The notes under the pieces are model-generated. The model had not been told where the DNA came from. It worked only from the letters and a program-made list of their open reading frames with translations, and ran no database searches. Positions 1-7,226 of a stretch of 18,440 bases of DNA are shown here, in pieces. The stretch is from a bacterium (lineage in GTDB: Bacteria > Patescibacteriota > Microgenomatia > UBA1400 > PJMF01), in contig OMIS01000093.1 of NCBI GenBank assembly GCA_900299155.1, forward strand, positions 1 to 18,440, in the 5' to 3' direction. The position numbers and the translations under genes were made by a program. Each line of letters begins with the position of its first letter. Positions within the stretch are counted from its first letter, which is position 1.

Positions 1-277
1 CATTGTCTATGTTGGGCAGCAGCACTGCTTGTAGCTCCCCATTGAGGCTGCCAAATGAGAGCTGTTCAATAAGTTTTCGCACTTCCTCTATGGATATGTT
101 TGATTCATTTGTTGCTATTTTGATTATCTTTGCATCATTAAAAATGGCTTGATTCATAGCGAAAAACGTAGGCACCACCCTGCTTAGCAGTATATCTTCA
201 TGACTGCTATTTTGCGAAATGATGACCAAAATCGGTGTGTAGAAGGTGTCTAAGTTACGGATTGCTGATGATTTCAT
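1..277 (-). CDS. DNA polymerase III delta' subunit-like protein, 3' end cut by window edge
   Basis: Ninety-two codons are visible from an ATG at 277-275 and the frame runs open off the left edge. Residues about 47-92 hold an 'AKIIKI' strand, then 'ISIEEVRKLIEQLSFGS', then 'ELQAVLLPNIDN'. This order matches the N-terminal domain of clamp-loader delta' (HolB), where a strand is followed by an 'I.IeqIReL...ls' helix, a short loop and a 'kvviI.dAD.m' strand. The role would be loading the sliding clamp at replication forks. No GxxGxGK P-loop is visible in the first 45 residues; delta' subunits often lack a working one, but a divergent start is also possible. The gene diverges from pilB across only 32 bases. 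Upstream on this strand, TATAAA (288-283) sits 5 bases before the ATG, so the transcript may have almost no leader. The family call is from motif memory on a fragment. Confidence 0.6.
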   Translation of the reverse strand, partial: MKSSAIRNLDTFYTPILVIISQNSSHEDILLSRVVPTFFAMNQAIFNDAKIIKIATNESNISIEEVRKLIEQLSFGSLNGELQAVLLPNIDN

Positions 278-290
278 TTTCTTTTATAGT
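262..290 (+). promoter_or_regulatory. Putative promoter of pilB-pilT-pilC
   Basis: TTGCTG (262-267), a 17-base spacer and TATAGT (285-290) resemble sigma-70 -35 and -10 boxes. The expected start of transcription is near 297, giving a leader of about 13 bases before the pilB ATG at 310. The -35 box lies inside the first codons of the divergent delta'-like gene. Fit is by eye. Confidence 0.4.
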
Positions 291-309
291 GTATACCAGC
301 GAAGAATTT

Positions 310-2334
310 ATGCCAGATCCTGCCCAATCCACTGATAGACCAGGAGTGAGTATCCCGCCAACTGCGCCGATACAGATCTCCAATCAATCAGAACCAGCTA
401 TCTCAGCCGTACCCAGTGCTATGCCACAGGATATTGCTGCTGTGGCGGATCAACTTGCTTCTTCTGTAGATCAATTAACTGAAACTTCAGAGCCTGCTAT
501 GGTGGGTTCTGTTCCTGGGGTGGCCCCAGCGGTCAGTCCGCTCATAGGTGGTCCACCGGTACTTCCCCCTGCTCCACCCACCCAAGGTGCCGTTCAAGAA
601 AAAAAGTATGCATCAGTTTTAGAGGTGCTTGTCGCACAAGGTGCTCTGTCACAGGACTTATCCAATAAATTGCAGGTGGATCAAATTACAACGGGTAAAC
701 CACTCGACACGTTACTTACAGAAAATAACCTCGTTTCTGAAGAAGCTTTAACTCGTGCTAAGGCAGAGTTTAATAACATTCCATTTATTAAGTTGACTGA
801 TGTAGGTATCTTTCCAGAAGCAATTAACCAGCTTCCTGAGGGTGCCGCACGTCATTACTCAATCTTGCCATTTACTTTTGATAAGCGTGAGGGCAGTTTA
901 TCCGTGGCCATGAAAGATCCGTTGGATCTCTCAGCAATTGACTTTGCCCAACAAAAAACTGGCCTGCGGATCATCGCCTACTATGCCATTCCTTCTGAAG
1001 TTGAGCGAATGATCGCTGAGTACTATTCGCAAACGCTTTCCAGTGAAGTGACTGCTGCACTTGAACAGACCACGCAGATGGCTGAGGCACAAGCCAAGCG
1101 TTCGAACTTGGCTGATCTTTCTAAAGAAACGATTCGCCAGGCTCCGATTACAAAAATCGTAGAAACGTTGGTGTCATTTGCTATTAAAGCTCGTGCTTCT
1201 GATATTCACGTTGAACCACTCGAAGATCGGACTCGTGTCCGCTACCGTATCGACGGTATTTTGATGGAAAAGCTGATCCTGCCCAAAAATGTGCATGAAG
1301 CAGTGGTGTCTCGTATCAAAATTTTGTCTGGTTTGAAGATTGATGAAAAACGGCTCCCCCAAGATGGTCGGTTTAACTTTGCCACCCAAGAACAAGAGGT
1401 TGACTTGCGTGTCTCCACACTCCCCACCATCAACGGAGAAAAAGTCGTGATGCGGTTGTTGAAGAAGGATGCGACAGTCCCGACTTTGCAGGAACTGGGC
1501 ATGGATGGCTTGTCTCTACATAACGTAGAAGAATCTATTAAAGTACCTCATGGTATCGTCTTAATTACTGGACCAACCGGATCAGGTAAAACCACAACGC
1601 TGTACTCAATTTTGCATAAAATCAATACGCCCAAAGTCAATATCATGACGCTGGAAGATCCAGTCGAGTATCAAATGATCGGTGTGAACCAAGTGCAGAT
1701 CAATCCGCAAGCTGGATTGACGTTTGCTTCAGGCTTGCGTTCATTCTTGCGTCAAGATCCCAACATTATCATGGTGGGGGAAATTCGTGATAGTGAAACT
1801 GCTGAGCTAGCCATTCAAGCATCTTTAACAGGTCACTTAGTCTTCTCTACCCTCCACACCTCTTCTGCAGCAGGTGCTCTCCCTCGTCTGATGGACATGG
1901 GTGCTGAGCCATTTTTGCTTGCCTCATCCATGACATGTGTGATGGGACAGCGTGTGTTGCGTAAGATTCATCCAGACTATACTGAGGAATACACTCCAGA
2001 AAAAGCGGTGGTAGATGATATTAAGAAGGTCTTGGGAGATAAGTTCGACAGTTGGTGTAAGCGCAATAACAAGGATCCTGAGCGTATTACGTTACGACGT
2101 GCAAGTAAAAACAGACCAGACAATGAGCCAGAATATAAAGGCCGGGTGGCTATTTTTGAGGTGATGAAAATTACAGAAGAAATTGCTAGACTGATTTTAG
2201 AGCGCAAGCCAGCCACAGATATGGAAAAAATTGCCATGAGAGATGGCATGTTATTGATGAAGCAAGATGGCTATATAAAAGTCTTGGAAGGTATTACAAC
2301 TATTGAAGAGGTATTGCGTGTAGCGCAAATCTAA
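310..2334 (+). CDS. pilB: Type IV pilus assembly ATPase PilB (GspE family)
   Basis: Cytoplasmic hexameric motor that powers pilus extension by ATP hydrolysis. From the ATG at 310 the protein has 674 residues. Residues 1-95 are a low-complexity, Pro/Ala/Ser-rich tail. About 98-241 is an MshEN-type N-terminal domain ('EKKYASVLEVLVAQGALS...'). The secretion ATPase core follows: 'KARASDIHVEPLEDRTRVRY', Walker A GPTGSGKTTT at 421-430, Asp box (LEDPVEY), Walker B with Glu491 in 'IIMVGEIRD', and His box GHLVFSTLHT at 508-517. A GTG at 235 would add 25 residues but would overlap the divergent gene and the putative promoter, so I reject it. The paired CxxC zinc motif usual in PilB/GspE after the His box is absent: the segment from 'GQRVLRKIHPDY' to 'YKGRVAIFEV' has one cysteine only. 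First gene of a pilB-pilT-pilC run; no good Shine-Dalgarno is seen. Confidence 0.97.
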   Translation: MPDPAQSTDRPGVSIPPTAPIQISNQSEPAISAVPSAMPQDIAAVADQLASSVDQLTETSEPAMVGSVPGVAPAVSPLIGGPPVLPPAPPTQGAVQEKKYASVLEVLVAQGALSQDLSNKLQVDQITTGKPLDTLLTENNLVSEEALTRAKAEFNNIPFIKLTDVGIFPEAINQLPEGAARHYSILPFTFDKREGSLSVAMKDPLDLSAIDFAQQKTGLRIIAYYAIPSEVERMIAEYYSQTLSSEVTAALEQTTQMAEAQAKRSNLADLSKETIRQAPITKIVETLVSFAIKARASDIHVEPLEDRTRVRYRIDGILMEKLILPKNVHEAVVSRIKILSGLKIDEKRLPQDGRFNFATQEQEVDLRVSTLPTINGEKVVMRLLKKDATVPTLQELGMDGLSLHNVEESIKVPHGIVLITGPTGSGKTTTLYSILHKINTPKVNIMTLEDPVEYQMIGVNQVQINPQAGLTFASGLRSFLRQDPNIIMVGEIRDSETAELAIQASLTGHLVFSTLHTSSAAGALPRLMDMGAEPFLLASSMTCVMGQRVLRKIHPDYTEEYTPEKAVVDDIKKVLGDKFDSWCKRNNKDPERITLRRASKNRPDNEPEYKGRVAIFEVMKITEEIARLILERKPATDMEKIAMRDGMLLMKQDGYIKVLEGITTIEEVLRVAQI

Positions 2335-2343
2335 AAAGGACCT

Positions 2344-3399
2344 ATGAATATTCATGACATTTTAGATCAATTAGTGACTCAAGAAGGTTCTGACGTTCAT
2401 ATTATTGTAGGTACTCCACCTATGATTCGTGTGGACGGAAATCTTATTGCTGTGGAAGGTGCCCCAATTCTTACTCCAGAAATGGCGGAAAGTTTAATCT
2501 TTCCTCTGATGACTCAGGAGCAAAAAGACTTTGTAGAAGTAAATAAAGAGTTAGATTTTGGATATCAGTTTCAAGATAAAGGACGCTTCCGTATTAATGT
2601 CTATAATGCAAAGGGGGCCCTTGGTGCAGCTATGCGGTTGATCCCCACCCGCATTAAAACGTTGGATGAACTGCAGTTACCTCCTATCCTTTCTGAATTT
2701 TGTAATTATCCACAAGGCTTAGTTCTCTTAACGGGTCCCACTGGTGAAGGAAAATCAACAACTCTTGCAGCAATGATTGATTTAATTAATGCAAGTCGGG
2801 CAGATCATATCGTTACTGTTGAGGATCCAATTGAATTTGTGTACACGCCCAAGCGTAGTATTATTTCTCAACGTGAGGTAAATAGTGATACTAACTCATG
2901 GGAAATTGCACTCCGCTCAATTTTACGTGAAGACCCAGACGTGGTGCTTATTGGAGAAATGCGTGACTATGAAACTATAGCGTCGGCGATCACTATTGCA
3001 GAAACTGGACACCTTGTGTTTGCAACGTTACACACTGCGACCGCAGCAGAAACAATCGATCGTATTATTGACGTCTTCCCTGCGCATCAACAAGGCCAAG
3101 TTCGCCAACAGCTGGCAGCTACTATTAAGGTAGTTGCATCACAACGGTTATTGCCGACAGTGACTGGTAAGCGTACAGCAGCTCTAGAAATCATGATTGC
3201 AAATTCGGCTATAAAAAACTTGATTCGTGAAGCAAAAACACATCAAATCGATACTGTGATTCAGACTTCTGCAGATGTAGGTATGAACTTATTTGAGAAT
3301 CATCTCCAATCATTAGTGCAAAAAGGTGTGGTTTCAGCAGATACTGCAATGGAAAACGCCTTTAGACCTACTGAAATGGGCCGGTTATTGGGAAGATAA
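2344..3399 (+). CDS. pilT: Type IV pilus retraction ATPase PilT
   Basis: Hexameric cytoplasmic ATPase that depolymerises the pilus and drives retraction, twitching or DNA uptake. The 351 residues match normal PilT length. Seen in order: an N-terminal PAS-like domain ('GSDVHIIVGTPPMIRVDG', about 15-35), Walker A GPTGEGKST at 131-139, Asp box (VEDPIEF), Walker B with Glu205 in 'VVLIGEMRD', His box 'GHLVFATLHT', and the retraction signature AIKNLIRE at 289-296, which separates PilT from PilB. The Walker A carries Glu135 where Ser is the commonest residue. The start follows AAAGGA (2335-2340) by 3 bases, and the gap to pilB is 9 bases, so the two are co-transcribed. Having a dedicated PilT means this is a dynamic pilus, not only a secretion pseudopilus. 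Confidence 0.97.
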   Translation: MNIHDILDQLVTQEGSDVHIIVGTPPMIRVDGNLIAVEGAPILTPEMAESLIFPLMTQEQKDFVEVNKELDFGYQFQDKGRFRINVYNAKGALGAAMRLIPTRIKTLDELQLPPILSEFCNYPQGLVLLTGPTGEGKSTTLAAMIDLINASRADHIVTVEDPIEFVYTPKRSIISQREVNSDTNSWEIALRSILREDPDVVLIGEMRDYETIASAITIAETGHLVFATLHTATAAETIDRIIDVFPAHQQGQVRQQLAATIKVVASQRLLPTVTGKRTAALEIMIANSAIKNLIREAKTHQIDTVIQTSADVGMNLFENHLQSLVQKGVVSADTAMENAFRPTEMGRLLGR

Positions 3400-3414
3400 T
3401 TCGAAAGAACTGCT

Positions 3415-4617
3415 ATGCCGTATTTTACATATATTGCTAAAAACCAATTTGGAGAAACAGTTAAGGGTAAGGTTGAAGCACGGAATGAACGCCAAGCTGC
3501 CTCAGAATTAGTTGTTCGCAAGTTGTTGGTGATTGATATTCATCCGCTTACAGAAGATTCACTGGCAGCGATTAAAGAATATATGTTTGGAGTGAAGTTT
3601 ACTGATATTGTTAACTTTACTCGCCAATTAGCTACGATGATCTCTGCTGGTTTACCTTTAGCCACCGCACTCTCTATTTTGGTACAACAGAGTAAAGCAG
3701 AAATGTCTCGGATGGTAGCCAACATTTTACAAGAGATTGAAGGAGGCAGTACCTTCGGTGATGCGTTATTGAAACATCCTAAAGAGTTTGATTCTCTCTA
3801 TGTTCAATTGGTTAAAGCTGGTGAGTTGGGCGGTGTACTAGATAATATCCTTGAACGTCTTGCTAACAATTTGGAAAAATCCAAAGAATTCCGCTCAAAA
3901 ACTAGAGGTGCAATGATTTATCCTGTCATAGTCTTGCTCGCTATGGCCATAGTGGCAGTGATCATGATGATCTTTGTTATCCCAAAGTTGACGGCCATGT
4001 ATAAAGATTTCAATGCCGAACTACCCTTCCTTACCATGCTACTTATCAACCTCTCTACTTTCATGGTATCGTTCTGGTGGTTATTGGCTGGCGGTGTTTT
4101 TGGTGGCATCATTCTTTTTAGACGTTGGATTGCTACAAGTGTTGGAAGACATACTTGGGACAAGTTCTTGCTGAAAATTCCCATCATGAGTGAATTAATA
4201 AAAAAGATTATCTTGACTGAGTTTGCAAGAACACTGGCTCTCCTCCTAACGGCAGGTGTATCATTGCTGCAAGCTATGGAAATTGTTACGCAGGGTGTAA
4301 ATAATATCATTTATCGAGAAGCACTCCAGGAAGCCATCAAACAAATTGAAAAGGGTGTGCCACTCTCAAAAGCCTTGGCAAAGTATGAAGAGTTCCCCCC
4401 GATCTTGCACCAAATGATTTCAGTAGGTGAGGAAACTGGTAAACTAGACGAAGTGCTAGGCAAACTTTCTACCTATTTTGAGCAGGAAAGTGAACAGGCA
4501 GTTAAAAACTTGACTGCTGCTATAGAACCTATGATCATGATTGTTTTGGGTATTGGCGTTGGCGCAATGGTGATTGCGGTTATTATGCCAATCTATAACT
4601 TAACCAGTCAATTCTAG
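3415..4617 (+). CDS. pilC: Type IV pilus inner-membrane platform protein PilC (GspF family)
   Basis: Polytopic membrane protein on which PilB and PilT act to insert or remove pilins. Its 400 residues fit the family. After a short N-terminal segment ('YFTYIAKNQFGETVKGKVEA') there are two T2SSF repeats, each opening with a similar helix: 'FTRQLATMISAGLPLATAL' from about residue 67, and 'FARTLALLLTAGVSLLQAM' from about 269. Membrane segments lie at about 167-192, 205-235 and 371-397. The gap after pilT is 15 bases, so it belongs to the same transcript. The Shine-Dalgarno is weak (GAAAG). No terminator is obvious after the stop; a promoter-like stretch follows. Confidence 0.96.
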   Translation: MPYFTYIAKNQFGETVKGKVEARNERQAASELVVRKLLVIDIHPLTEDSLAAIKEYMFGVKFTDIVNFTRQLATMISAGLPLATALSILVQQSKAEMSRMVANILQEIEGGSTFGDALLKHPKEFDSLYVQLVKAGELGGVLDNILERLANNLEKSKEFRSKTRGAMIYPVIVLLAMAIVAVIMMIFVIPKLTAMYKDFNAELPFLTMLLINLSTFMVSFWWLLAGGVFGGIILFRRWIATSVGRHTWDKFLLKIPIMSELIKKIILTEFARTLALLLTAGVSLLQAMEIVTQGVNNIIYREALQEAIKQIEKGVPLSKALAKYEEFPPILHQMISVGEETGKLDEVLGKLSTYFEQESEQAVKNLTAAIEPMIMIVLGIGVGAMVIAVIMPIYNLTSQF

Positions 4618-4637
4618 CGGGAAAATAAAAATACCTC

Positions 4638-4666
4638 TTGCACTTCACTAGTAGTTATGTTTTACT
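4638..4666 (+). promoter_or_regulatory. Putative promoter of the 4694 pilin gene
   Basis: The 76-base gap between pilC and the pilin gene is AT-rich. TTGCAC (4638-4643), 17 bases, then TTTACT (4661-4666) is a modest sigma-70 match. It is followed by a good Shine-Dalgarno, AAGGA at 4682-4686, 7 bases before the ATG at 4694. A separate promoter would make sense if this is the abundant pilin. The box match itself is weak. Confidence 0.3.
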
Positions 4667-4693
4667 TAGTAGTAAGGAAAAAAGGAATAGTAT

Positions 4694-5317
4694 ATGAATA
4701 TGATTATCCAAGCACTTTCGCGTATTAAAGCAGCGCATTCCACTGCAGGTTTTACTATGATTGAGTTGCTGATCGTGATCTCAATTATTGGTATCCTTGC
4801 TGTAGCAGTTCTCTCTGCTATAAGTCCTGTAGAACAGATTAATCGTGGCCGAGACACAGGAAGTCAATCAGATGCAGAGCAGTTGTTATCTGCTATTGAT
4901 CGGTTCCATGCATATCAAGGTTACTATCCTTGGTTTGTTAAACCAGATTCTACTACTGCATTAGGCTGGACAAAAGTAGACGCTACCTGGAAGGATGACC
5001 ACGCTACAAGTAAATGTCCTGTATATGAGAAACTTTCTACTGCAACTACTACAGGTTGTAATGGAAGCAATGAATTGAAATCAACTTTCTTTAGTAGAAT
5101 TTTTGCCAGTGGTTATAATTCACTCTATGCGTCCAGAAAAACCGGGCAAGGGTCAAGTGTGTATATCTGTTTCTTGCCACAGTCTGCTGCCTTCGCTAAA
5201 AAAGCTCAAGATAGATGTGGGACATCTGGAAATGGATTGCCAACTGACGTCTCTGATGCTGCAAAGGCAGAAATCTGTGATGACACAGATAAGCAATATA
5301 TGTACTGCTTGCCATAA
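4694..5317 (+). CDS. Type IV prepilin, candidate major pilin
   Basis: Structural pilin of 207 residues. The class III leader is 19 residues (Met1-Gly19) and cleavage is expected between Gly19 and Phe20 in 'AGFTMIELLIVISIIG', with the conserved Glu at mature position 5 (Glu24). The helix continues into 'SPVEQINRGRDTGSQSDAEQ', a form I associate with pilins of Patescibacteria. The globular part holds six cysteines, ending at 'YCLP', suggesting disulfides outside the cell. The ATG at 4694 is supported by AAGGA 7 bases upstream; another ATG at 4700 is less well placed. Its own promoter-like gap before and an intrinsic terminator right after make a one-gene highly expressed unit plausible, hence the major-pilin guess. 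The two G-type pilins at 7227-8056 are the alternative candidates. Confidence 0.9.
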   Translation: MNMIIQALSRIKAAHSTAGFTMIELLIVISIIGILAVAVLSAISPVEQINRGRDTGSQSDAEQLLSAIDRFHAYQGYYPWFVKPDSTTALGWTKVDATWKDDHATSKCPVYEKLSTATTTGCNGSNELKSTFFSRIFASGYNSLYASRKTGQGSSVYICFLPQSAAFAKKAQDRCGTSGNGLPTDVSDAAKAEICDDTDKQYMYCLP

Positions 5318-5336
5318 ACTAATACAAGGACTTCAA

Positions 5337-5363
5337 AACCCCTGCCCTTTGGCAGGGGTTTTT
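5337..5363 (+). terminator. Intrinsic terminator after the pilin gene
   Basis: A perfect 10-bp stem AACCCCTGCC (5337-5346) / GGCAGGGGTT (5351-5360) with a 4-base loop CTTT, followed by a T-run at 5359-5363. The pilin stop codon lies 19 bases upstream and the pilD ATG 19 bases downstream. An A-tract before the stem gives it some ability to act in both directions, but no minus-strand gene ends here. Confidence 0.9.
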
Positions 5364-5382
5364 GTATGGTAGACTGAATGAG

Positions 5383-6195
5383 ATGATATTTGTTGCAACA
5401 GTAGTAGTACTATTATTTATTTTTGGAGCTGCAATCGGTAGTTTCCTAAATGTAGTTATATACCGCACTCAAACTGGTGAATCCTGGGTATACGGCAGAT
5501 CAAAATGTGAACAGTGTCATACTCAAATCTGCTGGTATGACAACATTCCTGTAGTTTCATTTCTAATACTTGGAGGAAAATGTCGATCTTGTCATGCTAA
5601 ACTTTCCTATTCACATCCGGTAGTAGAAGGATTGATGGGTTTATTATTTGTGTGGTGGTATATTGTTGGATTTGTATTTTTCCAGTTATCACAGCAGCCT
5701 TTTGTCTTCTTACAACCACTTTTTTGGCTGATTGTGGGCGTTGTTTTACTCTACATTGTTATCATTGATTACAAATACATGCTGATTCCAGAAACAGCAG
5801 TGGTATTCTTGACTGCACTGGTGGTGTTGTACCGTATAGCATTAACTGCTGCAGGAATTATGCAACTCAATGACTTCCTAATAGCTATTTCTGGGATGGC
5901 TGCGACAGTACTCTTTTTCTGGGGGTTGTGGTATATCACCAAGGGAAAAGGATTCGGTTTTGGGGATGTTCAGCTGGCAGTCCCCCTGGCATTGTTGGTG
6001 GGTTGGCCAGAACTGCTAGTGTGGGTTTTTATAAGTTTTGTATTGGGAGCAGTGGTGGGGTTGTGCTTAATTGCGCTCAAACTAGCCCGCTTTGGTAAAC
6101 CTATTCCTTTCGGACCGTTCTTGATTTTGGGAGCATGTATAAGTTTGATTTGGGGTAACTATCTCGTAGCTTGGTATGTTACACTTATTTCATGA
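5383..6195 (+). CDS. pilD: Prepilin peptidase / N-methyltransferase PilD
   Basis: Bifunctional membrane aspartic protease (A24 family) that cuts the leader from prepilins and N-methylates the new first residue. The 270 residues begin at the ATG at 5383. Right after the first membrane segment is 'GSFLNVVIYR', then the methyltransferase-type domain with two CxxC pairs: Cys42/Cys45 and Cys67/Cys70. The catalytic aspartates are Asp129 in 'VIIDYKYMLIPE' and Asp195 in the GxGD-type motif 'GFGFGDVQLA'. Multiple membrane segments follow. A TTG at 5362 in the same frame would fall inside the T-run of the terminator, so I reject it. All six prepilin-like proteins in the window are its likely substrates. 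It sits directly behind a strong terminator with no clear promoter of its own, so it is probably expressed by read-through. Confidence 0.96.
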   Translation: MIFVATVVVLLFIFGAAIGSFLNVVIYRTQTGESWVYGRSKCEQCHTQICWYDNIPVVSFLILGGKCRSCHAKLSYSHPVVEGLMGLLFVWWYIVGFVFFQLSQQPFVFLQPLFWLIVGVVLLYIVIIDYKYMLIPETAVVFLTALVVLYRIALTAAGIMQLNDFLIAISGMAATVLFFWGLWYITKGKGFGFGDVQLAVPLALLVGWPELLVWVFISFVLGAVVGLCLIALKLARFGKPIPFGPFLILGACISLIWGNYLVAWYVTLIS

Positions 6196-6196
6196 T

Positions 6197-7159
6197 ATGC
6201 GTGTCTTGACCACGTTTTTTACTATTTTGATTATTTTAGCGGTGCTGTTGGTGGGCGGATTTTTTGTGGGAAGAGAAATTATTCTCTCTTGGGGTGTTGG
6301 CTCATTCAAAACAGCACTCAAAAGTTTGGAAGTACAGTCTAAAAATGGCGGCTACGCTGCTCGCTGTCAGAATGAAAGTGGGACGAGTGTGACTGGCTTA
6401 ACGGTTCAGACACAACTGAGATTTACTTCAGATACTGAGTACGTCTTGGAAGCAACTTGTGATCAGATTTCTACCAAGCCAATTCTAATCAGCAAACATA
6501 CGTTACCTCCCTTTATTAGCAAAGTTCCTGGTACATCAGGCATTATTTGGGGAAATGGCCGAAGTGCAGTAGAGCTTGAAGTCTTTCATAATTTAGTGAA
6601 TGAGATCTCAAGGGTGGCAAATATAGAAGTCCCTTTCTTACAAAAGAAAGCAATTATTGGAATTGATGGTATGGAGATCACTCAGCTTAATGATAAAGAA
6701 ACAGATCTGGGAGCTGGACCTGTCACTAGCTGCACAGGATATGGATACAAATGCTGCCAACAAGAAACTCAGGTGGGTGTCGGAGCTAGTATTGATGGGT
6801 TAAATGAATGCCCCACCACCTGTTTTAGTTCATGTTCAGCCCGTCCAGTGGTGCTCTCATTTAACACCTCTCCTTTCCCAGACCCACGCACAAGAGAAGT
6901 TGCTTCTGCCAATGGTGGCATGGTGGACTTTGCGTATGTTGTAGATACTCCAGGGGCAAGCTCAGCACAGGTAACGATTGATTTTGGAGATGGTACTACT
7001 CCAGCATTGATGAATGAAACTACGGGCAAAGTAACACATAAATATACCTGCGAAATGCCCAACTGCATGTATATAGCCAAGATAACTGCAATAGATAACT
7101 GGCAAGTAAGTACATATGATGCTGTGCTAAATAGCATCAAAATTAAGGTAGAAAATTAA
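6197..7159 (+). CDS. Membrane-anchored protein with C-terminal PKD-like domain, T4P-linked
   Basis: I do not recognise the family. The 320 residues start with a single hydrophobic helix (about 5-28) and no lipobox or obvious cleavage site, so it is likely held in the membrane with its body outside. The middle is unassigned and holds a cysteine cluster around 'CTGYGYKCC' and 'CPTTCFSSC'. Residues 216-320 look like a PKD/Ig-like fold: 'VTIDFGDGTTP' at 259-269 matches the PKD core pattern, followed by 'HKYTCEMPNC' and 'YIAKITAIDNW'. The ATG at 6197 follows the pilD stop by one base (TGATATG), which implies translational coupling; an ATG at 6176 inside pilD is possible but less natural. Its place between pilD and the minor pilins suggests a role in pilus assembly, anchoring or surface binding. 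Confidence 0.85.
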   Translation: MRVLTTFFTILIILAVLLVGGFFVGREIILSWGVGSFKTALKSLEVQSKNGGYAARCQNESGTSVTGLTVQTQLRFTSDTEYVLEATCDQISTKPILISKHTLPPFISKVPGTSGIIWGNGRSAVELEVFHNLVNEISRVANIEVPFLQKKAIIGIDGMEITQLNDKETDLGAGPVTSCTGYGYKCCQQETQVGVGASIDGLNECPTTCFSSCSARPVVLSFNTSPFPDPRTREVASANGGMVDFAYVVDTPGASSAQVTIDFGDGTTPALMNETTGKVTHKYTCEMPNCMYIAKITAIDNWQVSTYDAVLNSIKIKVEN

Positions 7160-7178
7160 GGTCAATTTGCTTTTGGTA

Positions 7179-7208
7179 TTGAAAAAGCTGGTGCCGCATG
7201 ACTAAGAT
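7179..7208 (+). promoter_or_regulatory. Putative promoter of the minor pilin cluster
   Basis: TTGAAA (7179-7184), an 18-base spacer and TAAGAT (7203-7208) form a fair sigma-70 match in the 55-base gap after the PKD-protein gene. The expected transcription start is at about 7214-7216. That is at the first ATG (7215) and about 12 bases before the second (7227). Confidence 0.4.
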
Positions 7209-7216
7209 ACAACTAT

Positions 7217-7222
7217 GAAAGG
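7217..7222 (+). promoter_or_regulatory. Ribosome binding site favouring the 7227 start
   Basis: GAAAGG at 7217-7222 lies 4 bases before the ATG at 7227. The ATG at 7215 has no Shine-Dalgarno and would be at or before the predicted transcription start. The later start gives an 8-residue leader (MKQRFFRG), a normal prepilin leader. Confidence 0.45.
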
Positions 7223-7226
7223 TAGC

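Noticed and set aside
235..309. GTG start at 235 that would lengthen PilB by 25 residues
   Set aside because: It would overlap the divergent delta'-like gene and the putative promoter, has no Shine-Dalgarno, and adds residues unlike the PilB family.
3918..4310. 130-codon minus-strand open frame opposite pilC
   Set aside because: Antisense shadow of well-supported pilC membrane segments, with no domain resemblance or start signal.
5362..5382. TTG start for PilD at 5362
   Set aside because: It lies inside the T-run of the intrinsic terminator; the ATG at 5383 gives a normal PilD N-terminus.
6769..7140. 123-codon minus-strand open frame opposite the PKD-protein gene
   Set aside because: The plus-strand gene is supported by coupling to pilD, a membrane helix and a PKD motif; the antisense frame has no such support.
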